Of a stretch of 64,000 nt of DNA, positions 44,305 to 52,468 are shown in pieces. Source of the DNA: an uncultured Clostridium sp. (GTDB taxonomy: Bacteria > Bacillota > Clostridia > Clostridiales > Clostridiaceae); the NCBI GenBank assembly GCA_900548455.1, contig URKQ01000013.1, forward strand, positions 31,379-95,378, given 5' to 3'. The position numbers and the translations under genes are program-made. The notes under the pieces are model-generated. The model was not told the DNA's origin, made no database searches, and saw only the letters and a program-made list of their open reading frames with translations. Every line of letters starts with the position of its first letter. The stretch's first letter is position 1.

Positions 44305-45167
44305 TACATCTCCCCCCTTGCTATATCCATAAAACTATCTTCTAATGTAGAACTTTCTATTTTAACATCATATACTATAACATTTTCTTTTTTTGCTACG
44401 GTAAGCAGTTCTAATAACCCATCATCAATCTTATTACTTTCGAAAATATAATATTCTTTTTCTTTACCTTTATATAAGCAAAATTCAAATTTATTATTTT
44501 CTAATTTTCTATCTAGTTTTAACTGTATTCTATATATTCTTTTTATCTGAGAAGTAAGTTCATTTACAGTTCCTAAAAATGCAATTTCTCCCCTTTTTAA
44601 AATAGCTAACCTATCACATAAGCTTTCAACTTCTGCCATATCGTGACTAGCCATAACAATTGTTTTTCCAAGGCTCTTTAATCTTCTAATTTCTTCATGT
44701 AATGAAACTCTACCTTCTACATCAAGTCCAGCTGTTGGCTCATCTAGAAAAATTATATCTGGATTACCTGTCATTGCTAAAGCTAAATGCACCCTTCTCT
44801 TTTGTCCAATTGACATAGACTTATATTCTTTTTTTAATACTTCTTTTAAACCTAATCTATCTATAAATTCTAAATCCACAGATGTATTATTCCATTTTGC
44901 AAATAACTTTAAAGCTTCTAAACATTTTATTCCTTCTGGAAGGGATGATGATTGTAATTGCACTCCCATCTTTCCATCTATATATATTGCACCACTATTA
45001 TATTTACGTATTCCTTCTATACACTCAAGAGTTGTTGTTTTTCCCGCACCATTAGTTCCAAGTAAAGCAAATATACTCCCCTGTTCAACTTCAAATGATA
45101 TCCCCTTTAAAACATTATTATTTCCATATTGCTTCTTCAAATTAGAAATCTTAATTACATTTTTCAT
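44304..45167 (-). CDS. ABC transporter ATP-binding protein
   Basis: A 287-residue ABC ATPase: Walker A GTNGAGKTT, Q-loop VQLQSS, signature SIGQKRRVHLALAM (a variant of LSGGQ), Walker B IIFLDEPTAGLD and the switch His in MASHDMAEVE. A short C-terminal extension of about 75 residues is typical of exporter ATPases of this group. It lies one base after the MerR gene and overlaps the permease gene. Together they form a three-gene exporter operon. Confidence 0.95.
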   Translation of the reverse strand: MKNVIKISNLKKQYGNNNVLKGISFEVEQGSIFALLGTNGAGKTTTLECIEGIRKYNSGAIYIDGKMGVQLQSSSLPEGIKCLEALKLFAKWNNTSVDLEFIDRLGLKEVLKKEYKSMSIGQKRRVHLALAMTGNPDIIFLDEPTAGLDVEGRVSLHEEIRRLKSLGKTIVMASHDMAEVESLCDRLAILKRGEIAFLGTVNELTSQIKRIYRIQLKLDRKLENNKFEFCLYKGKEKEYYIFESNKIDDGLLELLTVAKKENVIVYDVKIESSTLEDSFMDIARGEM

Positions 45168-45168
45168 T

Positions 45169-45960
45169 TTATACCTCCAGTTCAGGAATTCGTATATTTT
45201 GGCTTTGAAAATATGCCATTAGAATACTCTCGAGAAAATCGTCAACATATTTTTGCTTTTCCCCAATATCACTATCCCAACCATTTTTACTTTCATTAAA
45301 CTTCATTAGTTCTGGCAGAATACTAAAATCACCACCAGTAAATTCATTTATCATATCCCACCATTCCTTGGCAAGTTTTATACTATCAGAACTAGTTGGT
45401 GATTCATTATTTTTCTTTAATTTAACTGCCTTATCTAATATCCATGAATATTTTTCAAACAATCTTTCTCCACTTGTAGGATCATTTGCAAATCTATTTC
45501 TGATATGATCTGATAACTTATCATCAAACAACTTAATTACCCAATAATTTTTATTTTCTTGCTTAAGTAACGAAATGATATCTGCATACTTTGAAAAATC
45601 TACTTTTTCTACTTGAAGCACTTCTTTATGTAAAGCTTCAGTTGCAATTAATACAGACTTTAAATTTTCAATTTGCTGATTTATTATCATAGCTTGATTT
45701 TCTAATATTTTTGCAACTTCCTTTGGATCATCTAATGAAAATAATTTATCTTTTATCTCATCTAATGAAAAATCTAAATATTTTAACGAAAGGATTTGGT
45801 GTAATTTTATCATATCCTTTTTAGTGTAAAGTCTTCTTCCGCCTTCACTTCTTGACGATGGCTTAAGTAATCCTTGTTCATCATAATATTGTAATGTACG
45901 AACTGTAACATCCATTTCTTTCGCGAGTTCGCCTACTGTTAATAAATCTTTATTTTTCAT
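45169..45960 (-). CDS. MerR family regulator with TipAS-like C-terminal domain
   Basis: A 263-residue regulator. The N-terminal winged helix reads TVGELAKEMDVTVRTLQYYDEQGLL with GGRRLYTKKD, followed by a dimerisation coiled coil (about 80-125) and a C-terminal ligand-binding domain with TipAS-like features (SGERLFEKYSWILDKAV; AKEWWDMINEFTGGD). TipAS domains bind drug-like molecules and tighten promoter activation. The frame opens at 45990, but GGAGGTG fits the ATG at 45960. It is first in an operon with an ABC exporter and has its own operator, so it is very likely autoregulated. Confidence 0.92.
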   Translation of the reverse strand: MKNKDLLTVGELAKEMDVTVRTLQYYDEQGLLKPSSRSEGGRRLYTKKDMIKLHQILSLKYLDFSLDEIKDKLFSLDDPKEVAKILENQAMIINQQIENLKSVLIATEALHKEVLQVEKVDFSKYADIISLLKQENKNYWVIKLFDDKLSDHIRNRFANDPTSGERLFEKYSWILDKAVKLKKNNESPTSSDSIKLAKEWWDMINEFTGGDFSILPELMKFNESKNGWDSDIGEKQKYVDDFLESILMAYFQSQNIRIPELEV

Positions 45961-45980
45961 TTTACACCTCCATGTTTTAC

Positions 45981-46011
45981 ATATTAACATATGACGTTAC
46001 GTCGCAAACAA
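45981..46011 (-). promoter_or_regulatory. MerR-type promoter and operator
   Basis: On the minus strand TTGTTT (46006-46011) and TAATAT (45981-45986) have the long 19-base spacer typical of MerR-controlled promoters. Inside the spacer lies a perfect GACGT-A-ACGTC dyad (45993-46003). It is 21 bases before the regulator's start codon. Confidence 0.85.
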
Positions 46012-46056
46012 TACCTTTTTATATAATTATATTTTTGCCTTGTAATTTTTCACAAC

Positions 46057-46098
46057 AAAAAAACTCGACAACACATTTCTGTATTGTCGAGTTTTTTT
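46057..46098 (-). terminator. Terminator of the tmRNA gene
   Basis: CTCGACAA pairs with TTGTCGAG around a short loop, with seven A residues and seven T residues on the two sides. It begins two bases after the mature tmRNA 3' end. Confidence 0.9.
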
Positions 46099-46099
46099 A

Positions 46100-46456
46100 T
46101 GGTGGAGGTGAGGGGAATCAAACCCCTGTCCGAAAGCCACTCCACATAGGCATCTCCGAGTGCAGTTTCTATTTTAACATTCCCTCCATAGAACCCCTAG
46201 AAACCGGGTTTCTACTTTAGTAGCTTCATAAATTCCGTCCTTAAGTCAAAGCTTTCCTAAGTGCGGTTCCCCACTAATCGACGCCCTATCCTAAGCCGTG
46301 GGCCTCAAAGGTAGAACGAGCGGCTATATTAAGCTGCTAATGCAAAATTGTCTTCTGCGTTTATCTTTAATCCCATAGTTTTTTAAAGCGGGCCCATGAG
46401 TTCCCTCTACTCGCTTCCTATGCGTCATGTACCCCCGTCGAAATCAGTACACCCCC
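46100..46456 (-). ncRNA. ssrA: Transfer-messenger RNA (tmRNA)
   Basis: tmRNA rescues stalled ribosomes with SmpB and tags the unfinished protein for degradation. The minus strand begins GGGGGTG at 46456, pairs as a tRNA-like acceptor stem with CACCTCC near 46103-46109, and ends in an encoded ACCA at 46100. The T arm (GGGGTTTGATTCCCC) and the conserved GATTTCGACGGGGG near the 5' end are present. The tag frame ends at a TAA at 46329-46331 and encodes ...NAEDNFALAA, a typical clostridial degradation tag. Length is about 357 bases. Confidence 0.97.
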
Positions 46457-46496
46457 ATATTTGACTGATGGTAACTTAAAATTACCACGTATACTC

Positions 46497-46525
46497 ATTA
46501 TAAACAATATAAATACTTATATCAA
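46497..46525 (-). promoter_or_regulatory. Promoter of the tmRNA gene
   Basis: TTGATA (46520-46525) and a perfect TATAAT (46497-46502) with a 17-base spacer on the minus strand. The predicted start gives a leader of about 35 bases before the mature 5' end, including a GGTAA/TTACC hairpin that is presumably removed by processing. Confidence 0.88.
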
Positions 46526-46558
46526 GTAAAGTTTTGTAAAAATATTTATATTGTTTAT
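46500..46558. repeat. Perfect 16-bp inverted repeat over the tmRNA promoter
   Basis: ATAAACAATATAAATA at 46500-46515 and its exact complement at 46543-46558 are separated by 27 bases. The inner arm overlaps the -10 box and spacer of the ssrA promoter. It could be an operator; the AT-rich composition lowers certainty. Confidence 0.6.
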
Positions 46559-46601
46559 GGTGATACTACCTAGTTTTTCTATAATAACCATCAATAATAT
46601 A

Positions 46602-47924
46602 TTATATTATGAACTTTAAAATAAATATTATTCCAATTATTACTGTTGTAAAACTTATATCTTCTTTTTTACCTGCAAATAATTTAAGCACTATATATGA
46701 AACAACTCCAAATACTATTCCATCTGAAATACTGTATGCAAGAGGCATCATAATTATAGTTAAAAATGCCGGTATACCTTCTGTATAATCTGTTATATCT
46801 ATTTCTTTTATCGGTTCGATCATAAATAATCCAACTAATACTAAAGCAGAGCAAGTAACTGCCGGTGTAATAGATGCAAATATTGGTGCAAAGAATAGAG
46901 CAAGCCCAAACATAATAGCTGTTACTACTGCTGTAAATCCAGTTCTTCCACCCTCTGCAACTCCTGATGCACTTTCTACAAAAGTACTAACAGTACTTGT
47001 ACCGATACATGCACCAAAAGTAGTCGCTATAGCATCTGCAAATAAAGCTTTCTTTATATTTGGTACCTTTCCATTTTCATCAAGCATTTTAGCTTTTGTT
47101 GCAACTCCAACTAAAGTACCTATTGTATCGAACATATCCATAAATAATAATGTAAATAAAACTATTACCATATCTAAAGAAAATATATTATGCCATTCGA
47201 ATTTAAAAAGTAAGGAACTAATTGATGGTGGTGCACTAATTACACTTGTTGGTATTGGTGTCACACCCATTGGTATTCCAATTATGGCAGTAAGGATCAT
47301 TCCAATAAATAATGCTCCTCTAACTTTTCTTGTTAACAATATTCCTGTAATTAATATACCTATAATTGCAAGTAACGCTGTTCCCTGTGTAATGTTTCCA
47401 AGAGCTAAAATAGTTCCTCCATCTTGTGGATGTACTATAATTCCAGCGCCTTCAAGACCAATAAGAGCTATAAATAATCCTATACCTACTGAAATTGCTT
47501 TCTTTATATTATCAGGTATTGAATCTACGATTGCTTCACGTACATTAAATAAAGTTAATAGAATAAAAATTATTCCTTCTAAAAATACTGCTGTTAACGC
47601 AAATTCATAGGAATACCCCATTCCAAGTACCACTGTAAAAGCAAAAAACGCATTAAGTCCCATTCCTGGAGCTTGTGCAAAAGGAAGTTTTGCATATATT
47701 CCCATGATTAAGGTTGCTACTACTGCTGACAATGCAGTAGCTGTAAATACCGCTCCACTATCCATACCTGCCGCTGATAGTATTGATGGGTTAACTATAA
47801 GTATATATGCCATAGTCATAAATGTAGTTATACCTGCTACTATCTCAGTTTTTACGGTAGAATTCTCCTTTGATATTCCAAAATACCTATCTAATTTACC
47901 ATTTGGTTTAAATAAATTTTTCAT
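46602..47924 (-). CDS. NCS2 family purine permease (AzgA/PbuG-like)
   Basis: A 440-residue transporter with about 13 membrane segments, of the AzgA branch of NCS2 proteins that import adenine, guanine or hypoxanthine. Family marks: AGITTFMTMAYILIVNPSIL at the start, FAQAPGMGLNAFFAF, and GTSTVSTFVESASGVAEGGRTG near the second half. No purine riboswitch is visible upstream; a normal promoter is. The gene is monocistronic, upstream of ssrA on the same strand. Confidence 0.93.
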   Translation of the reverse strand: MKNLFKPNGKLDRYFGISKENSTVKTEIVAGITTFMTMAYILIVNPSILSAAGMDSGAVFTATALSAVVATLIMGIYAKLPFAQAPGMGLNAFFAFTVVLGMGYSYEFALTAVFLEGIIFILLTLFNVREAIVDSIPDNIKKAISVGIGLFIALIGLEGAGIIVHPQDGGTILALGNITQGTALLAIIGILITGILLTRKVRGALFIGMILTAIIGIPMGVTPIPTSVISAPPSISSLLFKFEWHNIFSLDMVIVLFTLLFMDMFDTIGTLVGVATKAKMLDENGKVPNIKKALFADAIATTFGACIGTSTVSTFVESASGVAEGGRTGFTAVVTAIMFGLALFFAPIFASITPAVTCSALVLVGLFMIEPIKEIDITDYTEGIPAFLTIIMMPLAYSISDGIVFGVVSYIVLKLFAGKKEDISFTTVIIGIIFILKFII

Positions 47925-47962
47925 ATAATCCTTCTTTCGTTAATTTAATCACTCCGAATGAT

Positions 47963-47991
47963 ATAATAATGTAATTTTAACCTTTTTTCAA
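47963..47991 (-). promoter_or_regulatory. Promoter of the purine permease gene
   Basis: TTGAAA (47986-47991) and TATTAT (47963-47968) with a 17-base spacer on the minus strand, about 39 bases before the start codon. Further upstream a PurBox-like AAATACGAACATT (minus strand, 48078-48090) matches the PurR consensus with one change, a weak hint of PurR control. Confidence 0.7.
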
Positions 47992-48231
47992 TAGTTTTAT
48001 GAACATTTATTTATTTTTTATTATTTTATATCGTATTTTGTTTTAAAAATATAGGTTGTACCAAAAATATATTTTTTAATGTTCGTATTTATTTTCTTTA
48101 TATTGTTAAATAAATAATTTTTATACAAAGAAAAAACTATAGGTTTATCCTTAAAATTTTCTTTTATTAAGTTCAAATAAAATTCAATTAAAAATATTTT
48201 AAAACAAATGATATTTTCTTCAATAAAATTG
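47992..48231. other. AT-rich divergent intergenic region
   Basis: About 240 bases between the promoters of the purine permease and the lipoprotein gene. It is very AT-rich with no convincing frame, hairpin or repeat. The only notable item is the single PurBox-like sequence at 48078-48090. Confidence 0.6.
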
Positions 48232-48260
48232 TTGTTTTTTTAACAAGGATGTAATATAAT
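48232..48260 (+). promoter_or_regulatory. Promoter of the lipoprotein gene
   Basis: TTGTTT (48232-48237) and TATAAT (48255-48260) with a 17-base spacer. The ribosome site AGGGGG follows, before the ATG at 48306. Confidence 0.75.
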
Positions 48261-48305
48261 CATGGCATAAAGACTTATATATTATCTTTTAGGGGGAATA
48301 ATATT

Positions 48306-49178
48306 ATGAATAAAAAGAAATTAAGTTTAGTACTTGCAACAATTATGATTGCTTCATCTATCGCTTTAGTTGGATGTGGAAACAAAGACGATGCAGGAAA
48401 ATCAGACAAGCCTTCTACTGAGCAAGGTCAAAAAATTGAAGATAAAACATATACATACACTTTAAAAGGTGAAAAAGACAGTACTGTTGTAACATTAACA
48501 TATAAAGATGGTAAACCAGTAGATGGATCTATTGATGTTATCACTGATAAAGGTTCTAAAAGAGCTCTTTCTGAAAAAGGCGAATACGTTATGAAAGAAG
48601 GAGAAGAAAAACATTGGCATGAGCAAGCTGACTTGCTAATAAACTTCTTAAAAGAAAACAACTTTGATTTATCAAAAGTTACTGTAAATGAAGAAACTAA
48701 AACTACTGATGCTGTTTCTGGCGTTTCTATAAAAGTAAAAGATTATATGACAGCTATTGATTCTTTAATGAAAGAAGTTGAAGCTGGAACTGCTAAAGAA
48801 GCTGCTGAAGTTAAAGTTTACACATATACTTTAAAAGGTGAAAAAGATAGTACTGTAGTAGAAATGACTTACGAAGATGGTAAGCCAGTAGATGCAACTA
48901 TCGACGTTACTACTGATAAAGGTTCTAAAAGAGAGCTTTCTGAAAAAGGCGAATACGTTATGAAAGAAGGCGAAGAAAAACACTGGCACGAGCAAGCTGA
49001 TTTATTAACTCAATTCTTAAAAGACAACAACTTTGATTTATCAAAAGTTACTGTAAATGAAGAAACTAAAACAACTGATGCCGTTTCTGGTGTTTCTATA
49101 AAAGTAAAAGATTATGTAACAGCTATCGATTCTTTAATGAAAGAAGTTGAAGCTGGAACTGCTAAAGAAGTTCAATAA
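48306..49178 (+). CDS. Lipoprotein with two duplicated FMN-binding-like domains
   Basis: A 290-residue surface lipoprotein. The signal peptide ends in the lipobox LVGC with the lipid-bearing Cys at 24. Two nearly identical domains follow (about 49-165 and 172-288). Each ends with TTDAVSGVSIKVKDY, which resembles the D-x-x-S-G-A-S/T motif where ApbE attaches FMN, with Val in place of Ala. This recalls PplA-type flavoprotein lipoproteins of extracellular electron transfer. Each repeat also has an HWHEQADLL segment that could bind metal. The gene is monocistronic with a strong promoter and terminator, so it is probably well expressed. The FMN role is an inference. Confidence 0.85.
   Translation: MNKKKLSLVLATIMIASSIALVGCGNKDDAGKSDKPSTEQGQKIEDKTYTYTLKGEKDSTVVTLTYKDGKPVDGSIDVITDKGSKRALSEKGEYVMKEGEEKHWHEQADLLINFLKENNFDLSKVTVNEETKTTDAVSGVSIKVKDYMTAIDSLMKEVEAGTAKEAAEVKVYTYTLKGEKDSTVVEMTYEDGKPVDATIDVTTDKGSKRELSEKGEYVMKEGEEKHWHEQADLLTQFLKDNNFDLSKVTVNEETKTTDAVSGVSIKVKDYVTAIDSLMKEVEAGTAKEVQ
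48450..49169 (+). repeat. Internal tandem duplication (369-base unit) in the lipoprotein gene
   Basis: Bases from about 48450 and from 48819 encode two copies offset by exactly 123 codons. They remain highly similar at the DNA level, with long identical blocks covering the KDNNFD/KENNFD to KEVEAGTAKE part, pointing to a recent duplication. Confidence 0.9.
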
Positions 49179-49184
49179 GATTTA

Positions 49185-49220
49185 AAAGGCCTGTGCACCT
49201 TTCGGTGTACAGGCCTTTTT
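49185..49220. terminator. Terminator of the lipoprotein gene
   Basis: AAAAGGCCTGTGCACC pairs with GGTGTACAGGCCTTTT around a 3-base loop, followed by TTTT. This is one of the most GC-rich terminators in the window. Confidence 0.92.
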
Positions 49221-49228
49221 AGTGTCTA

Positions 49229-49258
49229 TTTAAAAAGTAGCATTGTCGACTTTTTAAA
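49229..49258 (-). terminator. Hairpin after the DUF1002 gene
   Basis: TTTAAAAAGT pairs with ACTTTTTAAA around a 10-base loop, directly after the stop at 49260 on the minus strand. It is AT-rich and may act jointly with the stronger hairpin at 49185-49220. Confidence 0.55.
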
Positions 49259-49259
49259 T

Positions 49260-50153
49260 CTATTCTTTATTAAATATTGAATTAAATAAATCCTTTACCC
49301 ATGCAAATAGTCTATCAAAAAATCCTGAATCTTGAAGTTGCTTGCCTAAAGCTGCTAATTCATCTTTAAATTTAGAAGCTGTCTCACTTAATACATCCTT
49401 AACAGCATCATAGTCAATATCAAGATCATTTATTTTATTCATTAACACAACTATTTGTTCTTTTGTTTCATTAGTTATATTAATATCATATTTTTTACTT
49501 GTTTCATCAACAATCTTACCAATCTCTTCATCTGTCTTTGGCTTTTCTTTTATTACTTTAGTCTTTACATCATTAATAACTGCTGCTGCTTCAGTTTGTC
49601 CAACTTCTTCAGCTAAATCCATAGAAACCTCTATTTCTTCTTGGGCTGCTTGTTTATTTTGAGTTTTTAATTCTCCGCCCATAATTTTTTCAGCTCCAGC
49701 CAATATTCCTGCTAGGGCTGACTCACCAGTTACATCAAAAGGTGCTGATGCATTTACCTCTGCATTATAAATACCTGATGTTATTAAAGCATTTGCAAGC
49801 ATATCATTAGTAACCACTGTTAACTTATTAGATTTAACTGTTACTCCACTTTCTTCTGCTTTTAATTTCACATAAGCACTTGAATACCATCCGCCAGTAC
49901 CAACTTGATTTTCATCAAATCCAAGTTGTTTTGCCGCTACTTTATTATCTACATATATAGCCTCTATATTGTCTGGGGCATTAAAATACTTTCTAAGTTC
50001 AGCTTCCTGTGAATCACTTAAATCTGATCCAAATGTTAATATCTCTCCTGTTGGGTATTCTCCATGACCCTGTGCTAAAACAGTCATTGGTGTGCTCATG
50101 CACATAACTATAGTCATAGCTGTTACTATCTTTTTCAATCTACTATTTTTCAT
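49260..50153 (-). CDS. DUF1002 family exported protein
   Basis: A 297-residue exported protein. A signal peptide (about 1-27, ending VLAQG) is followed by the DUF1002 region: SDSQEAELRKYFNA, GGWYSSAYVKL, LTVVTNDMLANALITSG and APFDVTGESALAGILAGAEKI. The C-terminal third is helical and charged and ends with an amphipathic FFDRLFAWVKDLFNSIF. The family is common in Firmicutes and its function is unknown. It is monocistronic and convergent with the lipoprotein gene. Confidence 0.87.
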   Translation of the reverse strand: MKNSRLKKIVTAMTIVMCMSTPMTVLAQGHGEYPTGEILTFGSDLSDSQEAELRKYFNAPDNIEAIYVDNKVAAKQLGFDENQVGTGGWYSSAYVKLKAEESGVTVKSNKLTVVTNDMLANALITSGIYNAEVNASAPFDVTGESALAGILAGAEKIMGGELKTQNKQAAQEEIEVSMDLAEEVGQTEAAAVINDVKTKVIKEKPKTDEEIGKIVDETSKKYDINITNETKEQIVVLMNKINDLDIDYDAVKDVLSETASKFKDELAALGKQLQDSGFFDRLFAWVKDLFNSIFNKE

Positions 50154-50302
50154 CTAACTGCTAACCTCCTATAACTCTACTTAAGGATAATTATATAAAA
50201 GTATACGATAAATATCTTCCTTTAGAACAAACCTTAATAAAAACGTAATATATTTTAAATACTATATTTCAAAATAATAGACATTCATTGAATGATGAAT
50301 GC

Positions 50303-50779
50303 CTATCTGTAACGTTCTTTCATTTGTCTATCTATATCTCTTTTAGCAGCCTTTTCAAGCATAGCATCTCTCTTATCATAGTCTTTTTTACCCTTACATA
50401 TACCTAAATTAACTTTTACTCTACCATCTTTTAAATATAAACTTAAAGGAATTAAAGTATATCCCTTTTGAGCTGTATATCCTAATAATTTATCTATTTC
50501 AGATTTATGTAGTAAAAGCTTTCTTTCTCTTAGGGGATCCCTATTAAAAATATTACCTTGTTCATAAGGACTTATATGCATATTTTTAATAAATACTTCT
50601 CCATTTACTACGTCAGCATAACTGTCTTTTAAATTAGCTTTTCCACCTCTTATAGATTTAACTTCTGTTCCTACAAGAACTATCCCAGCTTCCATTGCTT
50701 CTTCGATAAAATAATCATGTCTAGCTTTTCTATTCTCTACCAAAGTTTTTGTTCCTAATTTCTTAGCCAATATTCTCAC
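50303..50779 (-). CDS. smpB: SsrA-binding protein SmpB
   Basis: Binds the tRNA-like part of tmRNA and delivers it to stalled ribosomes. The 158-residue protein has the SmpB signatures NRKARHDYFIEEAMEAGI, GTEVKSIRGGKANLKDSY and LLLHKSEIDKL, and the basic C-terminal tail KRDAMLEKAAKRDIDRQMK that enters the mRNA channel. The ssrA gene lies about 4 kb downstream and rnr (RNase R) upstream, the usual trans-translation neighbours, here with other genes between them. Confidence 0.97.
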   Translation of the reverse strand: MRILAKKLGTKTLVENRKARHDYFIEEAMEAGIVLVGTEVKSIRGGKANLKDSYADVVNGEVFIKNMHISPYEQGNIFNRDPLRERKLLLHKSEIDKLLGYTAQKGYTLIPLSLYLKDGRVKVNLGICKGKKDYDKRDAMLEKAAKRDIDRQMKERYR

Positions 50780-50894
50780 CTACTTTTTCTCTATATTAAT
50801 CTTTATAAAATACAATAGTTCAATAATTATTATATCCTAAAACAGTATGATTGTAACCTATAATGTATTTGCTTCAAGAATAAACTCTGTAATA

Positions 50895-50940
50895 AAATAA
50901 AACTACCCCAGCAAAATATTTTACCAAGATAGTTTTATTT
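50895..50940 (-). terminator. Probable terminator after the alcohol dehydrogenase gene
   Basis: AAATAAAACTA pairs with TAGTTTTATTT around a longer, partly paired loop, with TTTTATT following on the minus strand, 30 bases beyond the stop codon. Confidence 0.6.
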
Positions 50941-50969
50941 GTATAGTAAATGTTTATATTATGGGCTTA

Positions 50970-52136
50970 TTAAAATTCTACTTTATTTCCATAGTAAGTA
51001 CACTCAAATAATTTCTCCATAGTTTTATCATCTATTTCTCTAGGATTTGAACCTGTACAAGCATCTAAAACTGCGTTATGAGCTACAAACTCTAAATTTG
51101 CTTTAAAGTCTTCTTCTTTTATACCATACTCTTTCATTGAATGAGGAATACTTAATTTATCATTTAAATCATTAATCATATCTATTAATGAATCTGTTAA
51201 TTCTGCATCAGAATTTCCTTCAAGTTTTAACATTCTAGCTATATCAGCATATCTTCCTTCACATTGAACTCTATTATACTGAATTACATATGGTAAGAAT
51301 ATAGCATTAGCACATCCATGAGGTATATGGAATACTGCTCCTGTCTTATGAGCCATGGAGTGAACTATTCCAAGTAATGCATTGGAAAATGCCATTCCAG
51401 CAAGACATTGAGCATCATGCATCAAACTTCTAGCTTCAGTACTTCCATTATAAGAGTCAACCAAATTAGCTTTTACCATATCTATAGCTCTTAAAGCTAA
51501 AGGATCAGAAAAATTTGATCTTAAAGATGCTGTATAAGCTTCAATTGCATGAGTTAAAGCATCCATTCCAGTATGTGCTGTTAATGTTTTTGGCATAGTT
51601 TGTGCCAAAGCTGGGTCTACTATTGCTATATCAGGAGTTATGTTAAAATCAGCTAAAGGATATTTAATTTTAGCCTTGTAATCAGTAATTACTGAAAATG
51701 CAGTAACTTCTGTAGCTGTACCACTTGTTGATGGAATTGCAACGAATTTAGCTTTTTGTCTTAACTCTGGTAGACCAAATGGAACAACAGCTTGTTCAAA
51801 AGTAAATTCTGGATACTCATAGAAAATCCACATAGCCTTTGCTGCATCAATTGGGGATCCCCCACCCATTGCTACTATCCAATCAGGCTCAAATTCTCTC
51901 ATAGCTTCTGCACCACTCATCACAGTTTCAACTGATGGATCCGGCTCTACTCCTTCAAAAACTTGAATTTCCATTCCAGCTTCTTTTAAATAATCCTCAA
52001 CTTTTTGTAGGAAGCCAAACCTTTTCATAGATCCTCCACCAATAACTATGAAAGCTTTCTTACCCTTTAAAGTCTTCAGAACCTCTAATGCTCCTTCCCC
52101 ATGATATAAGTCTCTTGGTAATGTAAAACGTGCCAT
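50970..52136 (-). CDS. Iron-containing alcohol dehydrogenase
   Basis: A 388-residue NAD(P)H-dependent group III alcohol dehydrogenase that reduces aldehydes to alcohols in fermentation. It has the nucleotide-binding GGGSMKRFG and MGGGSPIDAAKAMW, the AIPSTSGTATEVTAF stretch, and the metal-binding histidines of MDALTHAIEAY and GIVHSMAHKTGAVFHIPHG. The frame opens at 52169, but the perfect AGGAGG lies before the ATG at 52136. It is similar in build to clostridial butanol and other long-chain alcohol dehydrogenases. It separates smpB from rnr and has its own extended -10 promoter. Confidence 0.93.
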   Translation of the reverse strand: MARFTLPRDLYHGEGALEVLKTLKGKKAFIVIGGGSMKRFGFLQKVEDYLKEAGMEIQVFEGVEPDPSVETVMSGAEAMREFEPDWIVAMGGGSPIDAAKAMWIFYEYPEFTFEQAVVPFGLPELRQKAKFVAIPSTSGTATEVTAFSVITDYKAKIKYPLADFNITPDIAIVDPALAQTMPKTLTAHTGMDALTHAIEAYTASLRSNFSDPLALRAIDMVKANLVDSYNGSTEARSLMHDAQCLAGMAFSNALLGIVHSMAHKTGAVFHIPHGCANAIFLPYVIQYNRVQCEGRYADIARMLKLEGNSDAELTDSLIDMINDLNDKLSIPHSMKEYGIKEEDFKANLEFVAHNAVLDACTGSNPREIDDKTMEKLFECTYYGNKVEF

Positions 52137-52208
52137 AATATTAACCTCCTCAAATTTCAAATAAACCATTTTTAAACCGTATGTTATTTATTTAACATTC
52201 ATATTTTC

Positions 52209-52217
52209 AGTATACCA
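52209..52217 (-). promoter_or_regulatory. Extended -10 promoter of the alcohol dehydrogenase gene
   Basis: TGGTATACT on the minus strand is an extended -10 element 73 bases before the ATG. The -35 region is poor, as is common with extended -10 promoters. Confidence 0.6.
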
Positions 52218-52285
52218 CAATTTTTCGAAATTTCTATAACTTTGTTAAAATTTTATTTTTTATTTACATTTTTAATATTTTACAT

Positions 52286-52334
52286 AAAATTAGCAAAGCC
52301 GCTTGAAGATTTTCTTCAAAAGCGGCTTTGCTAA
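52286..52334 (-). terminator. Long GC-rich hairpin in the rnr-adh gap
   Basis: TTAGCAAAGCCGC plus TTGAAGA pairs with its complement, with a 2-base bulge and a 3-base loop, giving about 20 bp. TTTTA follows on the minus strand. It can end either rnr read-through or the short transcript predicted from 52468. Confidence 0.75.
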
Positions 52335-52468
52335 GATTTGATTATTGTTAAATTACTCTTACAAGAAGGCAATCAAATAGCATTTTATAGGTTTTATTTT
52401 GGGAATATCAAATTAATGTGAATTATATAATCCTTTAGGGTAAGTTTTTTTGCTATTTTATTACCTAC
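52290..52468 (-). ncRNA. Candidate small RNA between rnr and the alcohol dehydrogenase gene
   Basis: An extended -10 element, TGATATACT (minus strand, 52475-52483), faces away from rnr, and the strong hairpin at 52286-52334 lies about 180 bases on. No credible frame lies between them; an 11-codon frame (MLFDCLLVRVI) has no ribosome site. This could be a small RNA or a rnr 3' remnant transcript. Support is promoter-terminator geometry only. Confidence 0.4.

Noticed and set aside
47925..48120. A purine riboswitch or a double PurBox upstream of the NCS2 permease
   Set aside because: No purine-aptamer core is visible. Only one good PurBox-like sequence (48078-48090) exists; the second candidate near 47995-48007 has several mismatches and the spacing is wrong.
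52350..52390. An 11-codon leader peptide (MLFDCLLVRVI) controlling the alcohol dehydrogenase gene
   Set aside because: It has no ribosome site and lies upstream of the dehydrogenase's own extended -10 promoter, so attenuation by it is not supported.
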